A stretch of 64,000 nt of DNA. Origin: Gossypium raimondii. Taxonomy: Eukaryota; Streptophyta; Magnoliopsida; Malvales; Malvaceae. The notes beneath the pieces were generated by a model. The model saw only the letters and a list, made by a program, of their open reading frames with translations, was not told where the DNA came from and made no database searches. The stretch lies in contig NC_068576.1 in the NCBI RefSeq assembly GCF_025698545.1, forward strand, positions 51,928,390-51,992,389, written 5' to 3'. Every line of letters begins with the position of its first letter. Positions within the stretch are counted from its first letter, which is position 1. Below, one piece after another: positions 48,901 through 59,037 of the stretch. The translations under genes and the position numbers were made by a program.

Positions 48901-50404
48901 TGTATTATTATGTGAGTTAGAATAATTAAAAGCACCACAAAACCTTGAAAACTCGTGAATATTCAATAATTCTAATTCCTAACCTATGCTTTCACAATGC
49001 GACCAATACCTAATATATTGGGATGGGTCGTGATAATAAATATTAAAATTTTAATTTCATATTCATATTCATTAAGTATTTTTTTAAGAATAATGAAGGT
49101 ACTTAGTAGGTACTTTTATTACATGGATTAATATAGTTAATAAACTATTAAAATAATTAAATAAGTTGAATTATTAATTGAACTAACATTTATTATTCTA
49201 AAAATGACATTTATTAATACTATTTTGGATTTGAACTGCAAATAAAAATATATATATTTTTCATATCTTCTTTTAATAGTAGATATTAACTTTATTACAA
49301 TTTGACCTTATTTGATTTTTATTAGTAGTATAGAAATTAAATTGATACATTCAATAGTAAAAGGACTAATTTGATTCAATCCATATAAAGAGGGACTTGA
49401 AAGGTATTTTCACCTTTTAAGAACAAGTACATGCGTCTTGTAAGAATTAGTAGTTGAGGAACGAAAGAATGCATTATAAGTAGTGAGATATAATATTATT
49501 AAATTTTGTAATTAATAATTTGGTGTATTTGGAAAATAAAAAATGTGCAGCCACCAAACACTATTCACCAATTAGCCAAACAAGACAAAGAAGCCAACTT
49601 TTGAGGTCTTTCCCAAAACAAATAAAATAAAAAACATAATCTCTCACAATTATCAAAAATGTCTCCTTTAATCATCATTCATGCCATAAGGATTCATGTA
49701 CCAGACATGTTTCAGCATGAAAGCAGCAATACAACTTACTGACAAATGGTTTAAGGTTGGATTAATTTAGTCCACTTCAAATCTTCAACATTAAATAAAT
49801 CATTAAAAGTTTGAATGTAAGAAGGTTTGCTTTCCAATTGATTTGAGTGTTTATTTTCTTAGTCAACAAAATGATATTGGAGGCAAGGTTTGTTTTAGTC
49901 AAATATAGAAAGAATTTTAACAGGTTTTGAGCAGACAAGATTATATATTTTATATTTGTCTAAAGATTTTATGTTGAAATTCCCCCTTTTCATGTCTGAA
50001 TTAAGTTTAAGAACATTTCTGCCTCGTGTTTTCTGCTGCCCAAATTTTTATTGCTTTACAATTAAGTATTATTTTTTAGTCATTGCACAAGTATTTGTCA
50101 TTAGGGGCTGAGGTTATTACCAGGCTGCCTTTGATTGTCTTGTCCAGATATAAATGAATGTATCATGTTAATTGTTAAAGACTCTGCTTGAACTTGAATC
50201 CAAAAGAAAATTAATATAACATCCCTTTTTCAGCTTGATTAATTTCTCTCTATAATTAAATTAGCTTATTAGGGAATCCATTATCTGGTTTTGATGTCTT
50301 TTAGGAATTCAGATAAGGTTAACCAAAAATATCTATGGCATATATACAAAGGCATATCAGATTTTTCTTTTCATTGCTGCTTCACTCAAAAAACACTTTC
50401 TCTA
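45977..50404. other. Spacer between NAC and the PPR gene
   Basis: About 4.4 kb, very AT-rich in 46200-47450 and 48700-49550. Fragments resembling dispersed repeats (GTCCCTTCACTATAAAATTT at about 48212) are present, without ends. The frame at 48427-48669 lacks family features. The last 200 bases hold the promoter and 5' UTR of the PPR gene. Confidence 0.4.
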
Positions 50405-52498
50405 ATGGCTGCTAGTCTCTCTACTGGTCTGGATGTCCATTTTGCCATCCCTCAATCTGATACGAAAAGACCCATTTTCTTCACCAGAAGGAAATTCACC
50501 ATTTACTGTAACTCATCCAAGTCCTCCTCAAAACCTCCCCAAAACCCACCTGTTAAAAGAACCCCATCTTTATCCGAGCAACTGCAGCCTCTTTCAACAA
50601 CCACACTTCCCAAGAAGGACCAAGCTGGTCTCTTGTCAAAGCCAAAGTCCACATGGGTTAATCCCACCAAGCCTAAAAGATCTGTTCTTTCACTGCAAAG
50701 GCAAACGCGTTCTCCTTATGCATATAACCCTAAAGTCAGAGAGCTAAAGCTCTTTGCAAACAAGCTCAGTGATTGTGACAACAGTGAAGAGGCTTTCCTA
50801 AGTGTTCTCGAGGAAATCCCATTGGAACCCACTAGAGAAAATGCGCTTTTGATACTCAACAGCTTGAAGCCATGGCAAAAGACTCACCTTTTCTTCAATT
50901 GGATAAAGACCAAGAATTTGTTTCCCATGGAAACTATATTCTACAATGTCACAATGAAGTCTTTGAGGTTTGGTAGGCAGTTTGAGCTCATTGAGGAACT
51001 TGCTAATGAAATGGTAAGCAATGAGATTCCACTTGATAACATTACGTATTCAACCATTATTACCTGTGCCAAAAGATGCAATCTCTTTGATAAAGCTGTA
51101 GAATGGTTTGAGAGAATGTATAAAACTGGTTTGATGCCTGATGAAGTCACTTATTCTGCTGTTTTAGATGTTTATGCCAAATTGGGTAAGGCTGAGGAAG
51201 TTGTTAGCTTATATGAGAGAGGGGTAGCTAGTGGTTGGAAACCAGACCCTATTGCATTCTCTGTATTGGCAAAGATGTATGGTGAAGCTGGAGATTATGA
51301 TGGGATTAGGTATGTTCTGCAAGAAATGAAGTCTCTCGGTGTACGGCCTAATTTGGTTGTCTACAATACTTTGTTAGAGGCTATGGGCAAGGCAGGGAAG
51401 CCTGGTTTGGCAAGAAGCCTTTTTCAGGAATTGCTTGAGTCTGGTTTAACTCCAAATGAGAAGACTTTAACTTCCCTTGCCAAGATATATGGAAAGGCAA
51501 GGTGGGCAAAAGATGCGTTGGAATTATGGGAGGAGATGAAGTCCAAAAACTGGCCAATGGACTTTATTTTGTATAATACTTTGTTAACCATGTGTGCAGA
51601 CATTGGTTTAGTTGAGGAAGCAGAGCAGCTTTTCATGGATATGAAGAAATCACAGCATTGTAGGCCAGATAGTTGGAGCTACACAGCTATGCTGAAGATA
51701 TATGGAAGTGGAGGGAATGTTGGTAAGGCAATGGAGTTTTTCGAAGAGATGTCGGAGGTGGGTGTTGAGCTTAATGTAATGGGAACCACTTGTTTGATTC
51801 AGTGCTTGGGGAAGGCTGGAAGAATGGATGAGTTGGTGAAGGTATTTTCTGTATCAGTTGAACATGGAATCAAACCGGATGATAGGCTTTGCGGATGCCT
51901 GTTGTCTGTTGTGTCGCGGTGTGAGAGCAGGGCAGATGTGGATAAAGTTTTAGCATGCCTGCATCGAGCTAATCCTCGGTTAGTTGGATTCGTGAAATTG
52001 ATTGAAGAGGAGGTATATTGTCTTGACACTGTTAAAGAAGAGTTCAAGGGCATCATTAGTGGCACTAAAGATGATGCCAGAAGACCATTCTGTAATTGCT
52101 TGATCGATATATGTCTAAGTAAGAATCTCAACGAGAGAGCACACGATTTGCTTTATCTCGGAACCTTATACGGATTATACCCAGGTTTATACAATAAAAC
52201 TGCCGATGAGTGGAGTCTGGATGTCCGATCACTCTCAGTCGGTGCAGCACAGACAGCTCTGGAAGAGTGGATGGGGACTTTGGCCAAAACTATTAAGCAT
52301 GAAGAAGCATTGCCATTGCTATTTTCTGCCCAAACGGGTACCGGAACTCATAAATTCTCTCAAGGGCTGTCCAATTCATTTGCTTCTCATTTGAAGAAAC
52401 TTGCAGCACCTTTTAGGCAGAGTGAAGAGAAAGCTGGTTGTTTTGTGGCAAAAAGGGAGGATTTAGTGCCTTGGCTGCAATCAAGGTTGCAGACATGA
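50405..52498 (+). CDS. SOT1: Plastid PPR-SMR protein, SOT1 type, 697 aa, intronless
   Basis: RNA-binding pentatricopeptide repeat protein with a C-terminal SMR domain. The first 60 or so residues after the MAAS start are Ser/Lys/Pro-rich and acid-poor, a likely plastid transit peptide; upstream in-frame Mets at 50291-50296 would precede it with a hydrophobic, non-transit sequence and are rejected. About ten P-type PPR motifs run from residue 170 to 510, with repeated patterns such as GLMPDEVTYSAVLDVYAKLG and GVRPNLVVYNTLLEAMGKAG. The SMR domain (about 603-690) has LDVRSLSVGAA and the TGTGTHKFSQGL motif tied to RNA binding and cleavage. The C-terminal half is closer to what I recall of SOT1 (At5g46580, needed for 23S-4.5S rRNA processing) than to SVR7. 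Linkage to NAC and ALMT genes supports SOT1. Confidence 0.9.
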   Translation: MAASLSTGLDVHFAIPQSDTKRPIFFTRRKFTIYCNSSKSSSKPPQNPPVKRTPSLSEQLQPLSTTTLPKKDQAGLLSKPKSTWVNPTKPKRSVLSLQRQTRSPYAYNPKVRELKLFANKLSDCDNSEEAFLSVLEEIPLEPTRENALLILNSLKPWQKTHLFFNWIKTKNLFPMETIFYNVTMKSLRFGRQFELIEELANEMVSNEIPLDNITYSTIITCAKRCNLFDKAVEWFERMYKTGLMPDEVTYSAVLDVYAKLGKAEEVVSLYERGVASGWKPDPIAFSVLAKMYGEAGDYDGIRYVLQEMKSLGVRPNLVVYNTLLEAMGKAGKPGLARSLFQELLESGLTPNEKTLTSLAKIYGKARWAKDALELWEEMKSKNWPMDFILYNTLLTMCADIGLVEEAEQLFMDMKKSQHCRPDSWSYTAMLKIYGSGGNVGKAMEFFEEMSEVGVELNVMGTTCLIQCLGKAGRMDELVKVFSVSVEHGIKPDDRLCGCLLSVVSRCESRADVDKVLACLHRANPRLVGFVKLIEEEVYCLDTVKEEFKGIISGTKDDARRPFCNCLIDICLSKNLNERAHDLLYLGTLYGLYPGLYNKTADEWSLDVRSLSVGAAQTALEEWMGTLAKTIKHEEALPLLFSAQTGTGTHKFSQGLSNSFASHLKKLAAPFRQSEEKAGCFVAKREDLVPWLQSRLQT

Positions 52499-52591
52499 TG
52501 AATGTATTTGTTGTGAACTACGATAAATATCAACTGCGAAAAGATTTGGAATCTCAAAATAACAGCAAATGTGACTTGTAGTCTGTACCAG

Positions 52592-52819
52592 TTTTATAGA
52601 TAGCTGATTAGCAGCAATAGCAGATATTTTCATTTATCTGTGTTCAATTAAAGGAGTTCCATAAAGGCTGGAACGATTGTTTGAAGCCTTGGCAGATTTT
52701 AACTCCTTGGATGCATGTTCATCTGTAATTTTAACAGATAGCTGATTATGAGCAATATCAGCTTTTTTTATCTGATTTTAATAAAAGGAATACCATAAAG
52801 GCTGCAACAATTGTTTGAA
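52592..52819 (+). repeat. Tandem duplication of about 90-bp blocks in the 3' region of the PPR gene
   Basis: Two similar blocks, 52592-52686 and about 52730-52819, share TAGCTGATTA, GAGCAATA/GCAGCAATAG, TTTATCTG, CCATAAAGGCTG and ATTGTTTGAA in order, about 135 bp apart. Probably 3' UTR or just beyond. Confidence 0.7.
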
Positions 52820-53456
52820 TGGAGCAGAAAAAGGGCTTGAAACCACAATGGCGGAAACAGACCTTCAAAAGTACAGATGCTAAACTTTGTACGAGAAAAT
52901 GCTCAAAGTTCAGTAACTATATCTAATATTTGTATCCCCCACCAAATTACAGAAACTATTTTCACTTTTTTAGTCTTTTTGGCTCTAAAAAGAAACAATA
53001 AAAGAAAGAAAGAAAGAAACAAAGGAGGAAAGGACCTCGAATTGAACCAGCCTCCCGCCTATGCAAAATCCTCTAAGAAAGCAAAAAGTCTTTAAATGAA
53101 GAAACTGTGAAACAAAAAAGACTTATCTCTTTCTTTTCTGTCTCTGAAGAGCATTTCCTCATAATAATCCCATCTCCAGATCTTCCCTTTCTCTTATCCT
53201 GAAACCAGATTTCAGGCATCTTCTACTCAACCCCTGATCACTACCTAACATTAGACTTTGTTCCTGATACCCAATTGTAAGCTTATGGTGTAAGTACCCT
53301 AAAAAAAAACCCTGTTTGAGAGCCATGAAAAATGGGCCAGCACCCATATTTTTCCAAGTGCTTGCAATGAACTTCACTTCAATAATTTAAACTCCTTAGT
53401 TCTGAGTCACTTGTATTATAAAAATTGCTTCTTGTGAGCCCAGCATGTGAAGAGTT
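52820..53456. other. Spacer between convergent PPR and PP2C genes
   Basis: About 640 bp, including an AAAG microsatellite near 53000-53020 and probably both 3' UTRs. No gene seen. Confidence 0.45.
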
Positions 53457-56400
53457 TCATACATACTTTCCAGATGACTTCCAAATTCTTCCCTCCAAAG
53501 ATATCACCATGACAGTAACATCATCGTGATACTTCCTTCGATCTCCTTGAGGGATGTCCAGTAATTCATGGAAATCCATGCCTGCAGAAATCCCAACCAA
53601 GACAAAATTCAGTTCAGGAATCTACCTTATGTGTCAATCTACATTTACAAAGAGAAAAAAATGGTGTTCATGGATCATCCAGTTACACAATCTCTCATGC
53701 TTCATCTTAACAGCTAAACGTTCAAAGAAAATATTTTAGCAACTAAAAAGTTTAACCAAATTGAAAAGCTTGAATTTGAGATTTCCAACCTTCAAAACAA
53801 TATAGATAGTACAAATAGTATTAAAAACCAGAAGTAGAACAGAGGTGATAAACGGAATAATATGCTATTGAAGATTATTTAACCTTGTACTACCCAAACA
53901 CCAAAATGCAGTGCTAAACACCTCAATATAAATAATTGCCTAAACAAAGGAACTGAACGGTAGAGAAGCTTTACTACTGAAACAAAAGCCAGAGGAATCC
54001 ACATTATGAAGGACACAAGCAGAAATAGACTAGTTAAACAGATCCCATCTAAGTGAAAATTTATCCCCATGTGAGCCACCACTGTCAATAAGTTCCCATT
54101 TGATCTTAGAATTACTTCTTCACATTATAGATAATGGAATAGAGAGAAGAAGAAAATTATGAAAAGAATGTTTACCAGCTTTCTTGGCAGCATGCATAAG
54201 AACCTCCTCTATCAGGTGTTGTGCAGGGTCTCCATCTGGAAACTTCTCCATGAAGCTCTCAACAAGAGAAACCACTTTCTGATTGCTCAGATATTGATAT
54301 AATCCATCAGATGAAAGGATTAAAAATTGATCCCTTGGGCAAAGTCTATGGTGACGAAGAGAAGGTGAGCAGGATATATATGGTGCAGTACCAATGTACT
54401 CATTTCGAAACATCTCCAATAATGCATCATTCAATTTGGGCTGCAAGAAGTTGGGATCATGTTATTGCCTACGCTGGTTATATTTCTTAAATATTTAACA
54501 TAATACAACATGTGAGACAAGTCTGTTTCCTCCTCTCCCTTAAACCCCCTTCCCTCTCTCACATCCACAAAAAAGCATGTACAATTTTTACTTCTGACAT
54601 TTGAAAACAATTACATTCAAATGTTGGAATCCTTTTTTTTGTCTGAAAATAAATTATTTCCCCCAGAGAAGTGGCAAGTAAATTGTACTCTTCTTAACCT
54701 TTACGGTTTCCTTTATGGCTTCGTCATGGTAACTAATTCATAAGCCACTAGATGTTTTTCTTAAACACAATATACCATAGATAAGATTTAACACTTTAAT
54801 AGTGAGAAGGCATGTGAAACAACCTTTTTTAGAAATCCTGCACCAAATGCTCTGGTTACTTTAAGTCGACCTTTCACTCTGTCATTGACAATGCACTGGT
54901 TGTCATCTGGATGCTCATTCTTGATTCTTATGACTTCCTGCACAAATTTAAACAGTCAAATTCAGCAAATGTAGCATACAAATTAGGAGAACTTAATACA
55001 GTTTGAACTGCAATTCTTTCTTTTATGTCTGAAACAACAATAACCAAGGAAGCTGCAATTTCATGCACTTTTACTGACTGATTAAGCAATATTATCATTC
55101 ATTAGATGTGTTTGTTACACAAGAAGGACCTCTTCAACCCAAACTAGAATCTAACATGAATCCAAACTTTGAGAATATATAGATCCGAGTAAAAAAGGAC
55201 TGGCATTCACAACATTGATCCTTTCCCTTGACAACCCACATGCTTTGTCGGAGCGATGATCAGATATATTATGAAGCATAGAAGCTTGTAGTTTTTTCTT
55301 CTAACCAAAATGCTATGTAAATGTCAATCATTCTTTATAACACTTGAAAAAGCACCAGGTTTCTGATTAAGACCCTTTCTAAACTGTTTGAAAACCAACA
55401 TCAACATATTAAAATATACTAAATAGTTTTAATATGCAATAGAAAATTTTTGAAAAGCAGAGTAAAAGACTTCTACAGGATTTAAATTGACTTGTCTAAG
55501 ATCTATCCTTTTGTTAGATCAATATCCAGGAAACAAAGGATGATGGGTAAGGTATCATCATAAGAACTGGATAAGAGTTGTTTTATAAAGTGCATGATCT
55601 GCATGAGAATTCATCTAAAGAACTCTCCAAACACAGATTTGACTCACATTGATGCTGCACGGGTCACTCCAGAGCAAGAATTTCATCTGCTTAAAATTAG
55701 ACTTCCTAAATGTTTCCCCTTGCATATCAAAAATCACAAGAGAATAAAAGTAGAATTTGAAATACTTAAAATGCAAGCCATGACAATATAAAATGACTAA
55801 AGGCATAACTGAGGTAATGGAACTAATATGGCTAATTTGTTCAGAGGAAAACTATAGCATTACCAAAGGTGCAACAATCTCTACACAGAACATTCCGGTT
55901 AAGTCACTAAACCTCTCAATGACGCTCTTAACTAAAATAATAAATAAAAGTGAGCAGTCTAGGGCTCATAACTGTTATTTTCCTAATGAAAAAAGAAATC
56001 AGCCATGAAGCTAAACTCGAGTCATTTTAATGAAAACAGCATAAGCAAAGAAAATTGTCAAGCCAAACATTTCATATTGAAGAAGGAAGAAAACAAACAA
56101 TGAACTAAATTTTCAATATTCAGAACATACTTCTTCAATGCTGGTGCTATGGTCAGTTGACAGCTGCAATGCAGTCAATCTCATGGACTCAGCAGGAGCC
56201 CCAATCACTGGCTTGATTGCCTTTTCACCCGGTGCCAAAGTCTCCTCCACTATACCCTCCATGTTTGACCCATTTTCTTCATGCTTTCTTCCCTCCATGC
56301 TGGAACCAACATCCTCTGGTTCATACTGTGCAACAATTGCCCTACTATCCCCCACATTCATCACATAAACATCCTCATCCCTCATCAAAACCACCAGCAA

Positions 56401-58011
56401 ACACGAACCCATTAATGCAAGCTCTGGATTCGTATCAAGAACCTTATCTGTCATATCCAAATATGCTAACTCAGTCTCTTCCAGAGCCCTGGACAAAGCC
56501 CTCAAAACCAATTCATGATCAACTGGACCTTCTTTCCTTCTCCTCCCAGTCTTTTGAACCCTCTCCTCCACTCTATTATCTACCTCCTCAACCTTCTCCT
56601 TCTCTTCCAACCGAAACCTCCACGGAAACAACAAACTCCCCGTCCCCTCTCTATGCTTTGACAGCCCCTGCCTCAATTTTGACAACAATAACCACCTCCT
56701 ACTCACTGCAGACCCCTCCTTACTTACAGTAATTGCATCATCCACTGAAAAGGCAAACCTATCAGACCCGGAGAGATCCAACCCATCTTCCGGGTCATCC
56801 TCAGCTAGAAACTCCCATAACCTCCTCCTCCTAATCTCAGTCCCCTCCGGTTCAAATGTTACCCTCCTCACTCTCTCTTGCACCACTCCACTCGATTCAT
56901 TCTCCCCAATTAAACCCTGCCCTACACTCGTAACCTCCTCAACGGAATTATTCTGATTCTCAGTTTCACTATCAGTTTTATTTAAACTACCTGTAGCTAT
57001 TAAAATGTTGGATGGGTTAGTTTTATTTTCAGCTTCGTTTTCATTCTCATTTTCAGTTTTATTTTCAATTTCTTCGTCAAGTTCCCAAAAAAGACCATGG
57101 AGTTCATGGAAAACAGCTCGATAGAGATTACCCATCAAGAATTCGGGTGCGTCCGGCCCATTAAAACCATCGTAAATCCCAACGAACAACCACCCTTGCT
57201 CCTCCGAAACAACGACGTGGACCCGATCCTCCCCGGCCTTCCCTAATGCCCACTGCACATCCCCGCCGGTCTTCTCATCCGCCGCTGCCGCCGCCTCCGT
57301 GCCCCCGGAATTCTCCCTTCTACCTACGAAATTCAAGACCGGAACCACCCAAGGCCGTTTCTTGTCAGAGAAATTTCTCAAGATCCCTGAAATGCTCTTC
57401 TTTCTCTTCTTTTTGACATAAATGCCACCCAACGGTGCGGAGAAATGTACTCTCCCTTCCGGCCCAGCGTTGGCCTCCAGTGGACCAGACACCGCCCCAC
57501 GCTCTAACGGACCCGACATGAAGTACCCGCCCCGCTCAACCGGGTCATGAGCTCCGCCACGTGGCACCGGCTGCAGAGGCAAGGAACAAAACGACGACGT
57601 GCTCTCGAAGCCATTGCCGCTAACGATACTGCTCTTGACGCCGTAACCGAGGGTATTCTCAGTGGCATCGTCGTAAATGTTGTCAAGTTGGAGGACAGTT
57701 CTAGGAGTGGATGTATTAGCACTCACGGAGGCTCCGGATATGGCTTTAAACAGGGTTTCGGGTCCGGTCCGGGTTTTCGGGTCATGAGACGGGGAGAAAC
57801 GCAGAGAGTGCGAAGGAGACACGAAACGATCGGAAGGAGTCGGAGAGAGGAAACGATTGGAAGATCGAACATAACAGAAGGAGTGGCCGAGGGTTTCATC
57901 CAACGGCTCTGATGCAGCAAAGATCAGGTCGGCGTGATTCTCTGGTGGCCGGTTTGACCGGTCTGTCACCGGATTAAAGCAAGGGCAGAGCGTAGAAACT
58001 CCACTTCCCAT
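53457..58011 (-). CDS. PLL1: Protein phosphatase 2C, POLTERGEIST-LIKE 1 type, about 794 aa, four exons
   Basis: Ser/Thr phosphatase of the POL/PLL subgroup of PP2C, which acts downstream of CLAVATA signalling in meristem and asymmetric division control. Exons on the minus strand: 56131-58011, 54824-54937, 54176-54440, 53457-53581, phases consistent. The N terminus [12 protein letters not shown] has Gly2 plus Cys residues fit for myristoylation and palmitoylation, which tether POL/PLL1 to the plasma membrane. The catalytic domain begins near residue 250 ([33 protein letters not shown], with metal-binding Asp-Gly). It is split by a long acidic insert (about 320-490), then continues with [26 protein letters not shown] and [15 protein letters not shown]. 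Such inserts are usual for PLLs. PLL1 is favoured over POL by length (about 783 versus 856 as I recall) and EYA/MIP1 linkage. The Met at 58011 gives the lipidated N terminus; one 14 codons upstream would destroy it. Confidence 0.93.
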
Positions 58012-58117
58012 CACATTTGATTCATTCCACTCCCTTCCCCTCCTTTTCAACAATTTTTTTTATTCTTAAACAAGCAGAAAAATAAAAAACGAACAGTTTC
58101 TAAAAATGAAAAAAAAA

Positions 58118-58153
<36 letters not shown>

Positions 58154-59037
58154 GCTTTTTTGCTGCTTCTTCTCTTCTCTTGCTTCACAGCGAAAGAGAA
58201 AACCAAAACACAAAAATATGTTTTTGAAATTTCTTTTGCTTTTTGTTTTTTCTTCTTTCCCTTGGTGTGTTTTTTTTTTATTATTATTTAAACTAGCTGA
58301 GCTGAGCTGAGCCTGAGTGGACTTTGGTATTTATTTTTTCTTTTTGAAGTTTGAAATTTCTTCTTTTTTATTAATTTTAAATTCCGAGTAGTTGTTTGTT
58401 GGCCTCTGGGCTGACGGTTACATGTGGCAATTGACAAATGCATGAAGGGACACCCATGCATGCCAGATGGGATAATACCGGGTCCACATGGATCGCCAGG
58501 TGTGCATGTGGGGTCCACCCATAATTCTTCTTTTGGGGGGGGCTTTGGCGGTTTTTGCCGGTTAATGGGGTTAAAAAAAACCATAAAGAAATGAGGCCAA
58601 GGACAAGGGCAAGGGCGTCCTTAAAGGGAAGGGTAGAGGGGACGGCTCATGGCTTTAAGGAAAGTGGTAGGGTCAAAATGCGGGAAGGAAACCGAGGAGT
58701 GAAGGGTCGTCACTTCTAGGGATGCTTTTGTCCGTTTCGTTGTTTGGTCAAAATACTCCATTTTGGGGCTCCCCTTCAACCCCCTTAGGCCCAACCTACC
58801 TGTATAACCCCCCTTTTCCTTTTCCCTTTATTGACTATATTGCCCTTTGGTATTTTTCACTTATTTTTTCCCTCCCTTTTTGAGATTCTTAATACTTCAA
58901 TTCTTTTTACCCTTGACCTCTTACAACATCCTTTTGCATTTTCTCTTGATTTTTTCAACAATTTTGATTTGATATTTTTGATGATTTTTAAGAAATTGCC
59001 TATCTGTAAAGTATTTTTATTTGACATCTGCCTATCT
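58012..59037. other. PLL1 5' region and spacer
   Basis: Contains the PLL1 5' UTR and promoter with a GA microsatellite, a G8 run near 58535, and GC-richer sequence at 58420-58800. No gene recognised. Confidence 0.4.
58121..58151 (-). repeat. GA/TC dinucleotide microsatellite upstream of PLL1
   Basis: About 15 GA units, which is a TC tract on the coding strand about 110 bp before the ATG. TC-rich 5' UTR tracts are common in plants, and BPC-type factors bind GA repeats. A regulatory role here is inference. Confidence 0.8.

Noticed and set aside
50405-52498. PPR protein as SVR7
   Set aside because: The remembered SVR7 N terminus and several repeats differ. The SMR region and linkage to NAC, ALMT and AHL fit SOT1 better.
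53879-54088. Minus-strand frame in PLL1 intron 3 as an exon
   Set aside because: PLL1 exons 3 and 4 join in phase without it and the peptide matches nothing in PP2C.
56217-57912. Plus-strand frames of 121 and 171 residues within the PLL1 exon
   Set aside because: They are Pro/Ser-rich antisense shadows of a well-matched PP2C exon.
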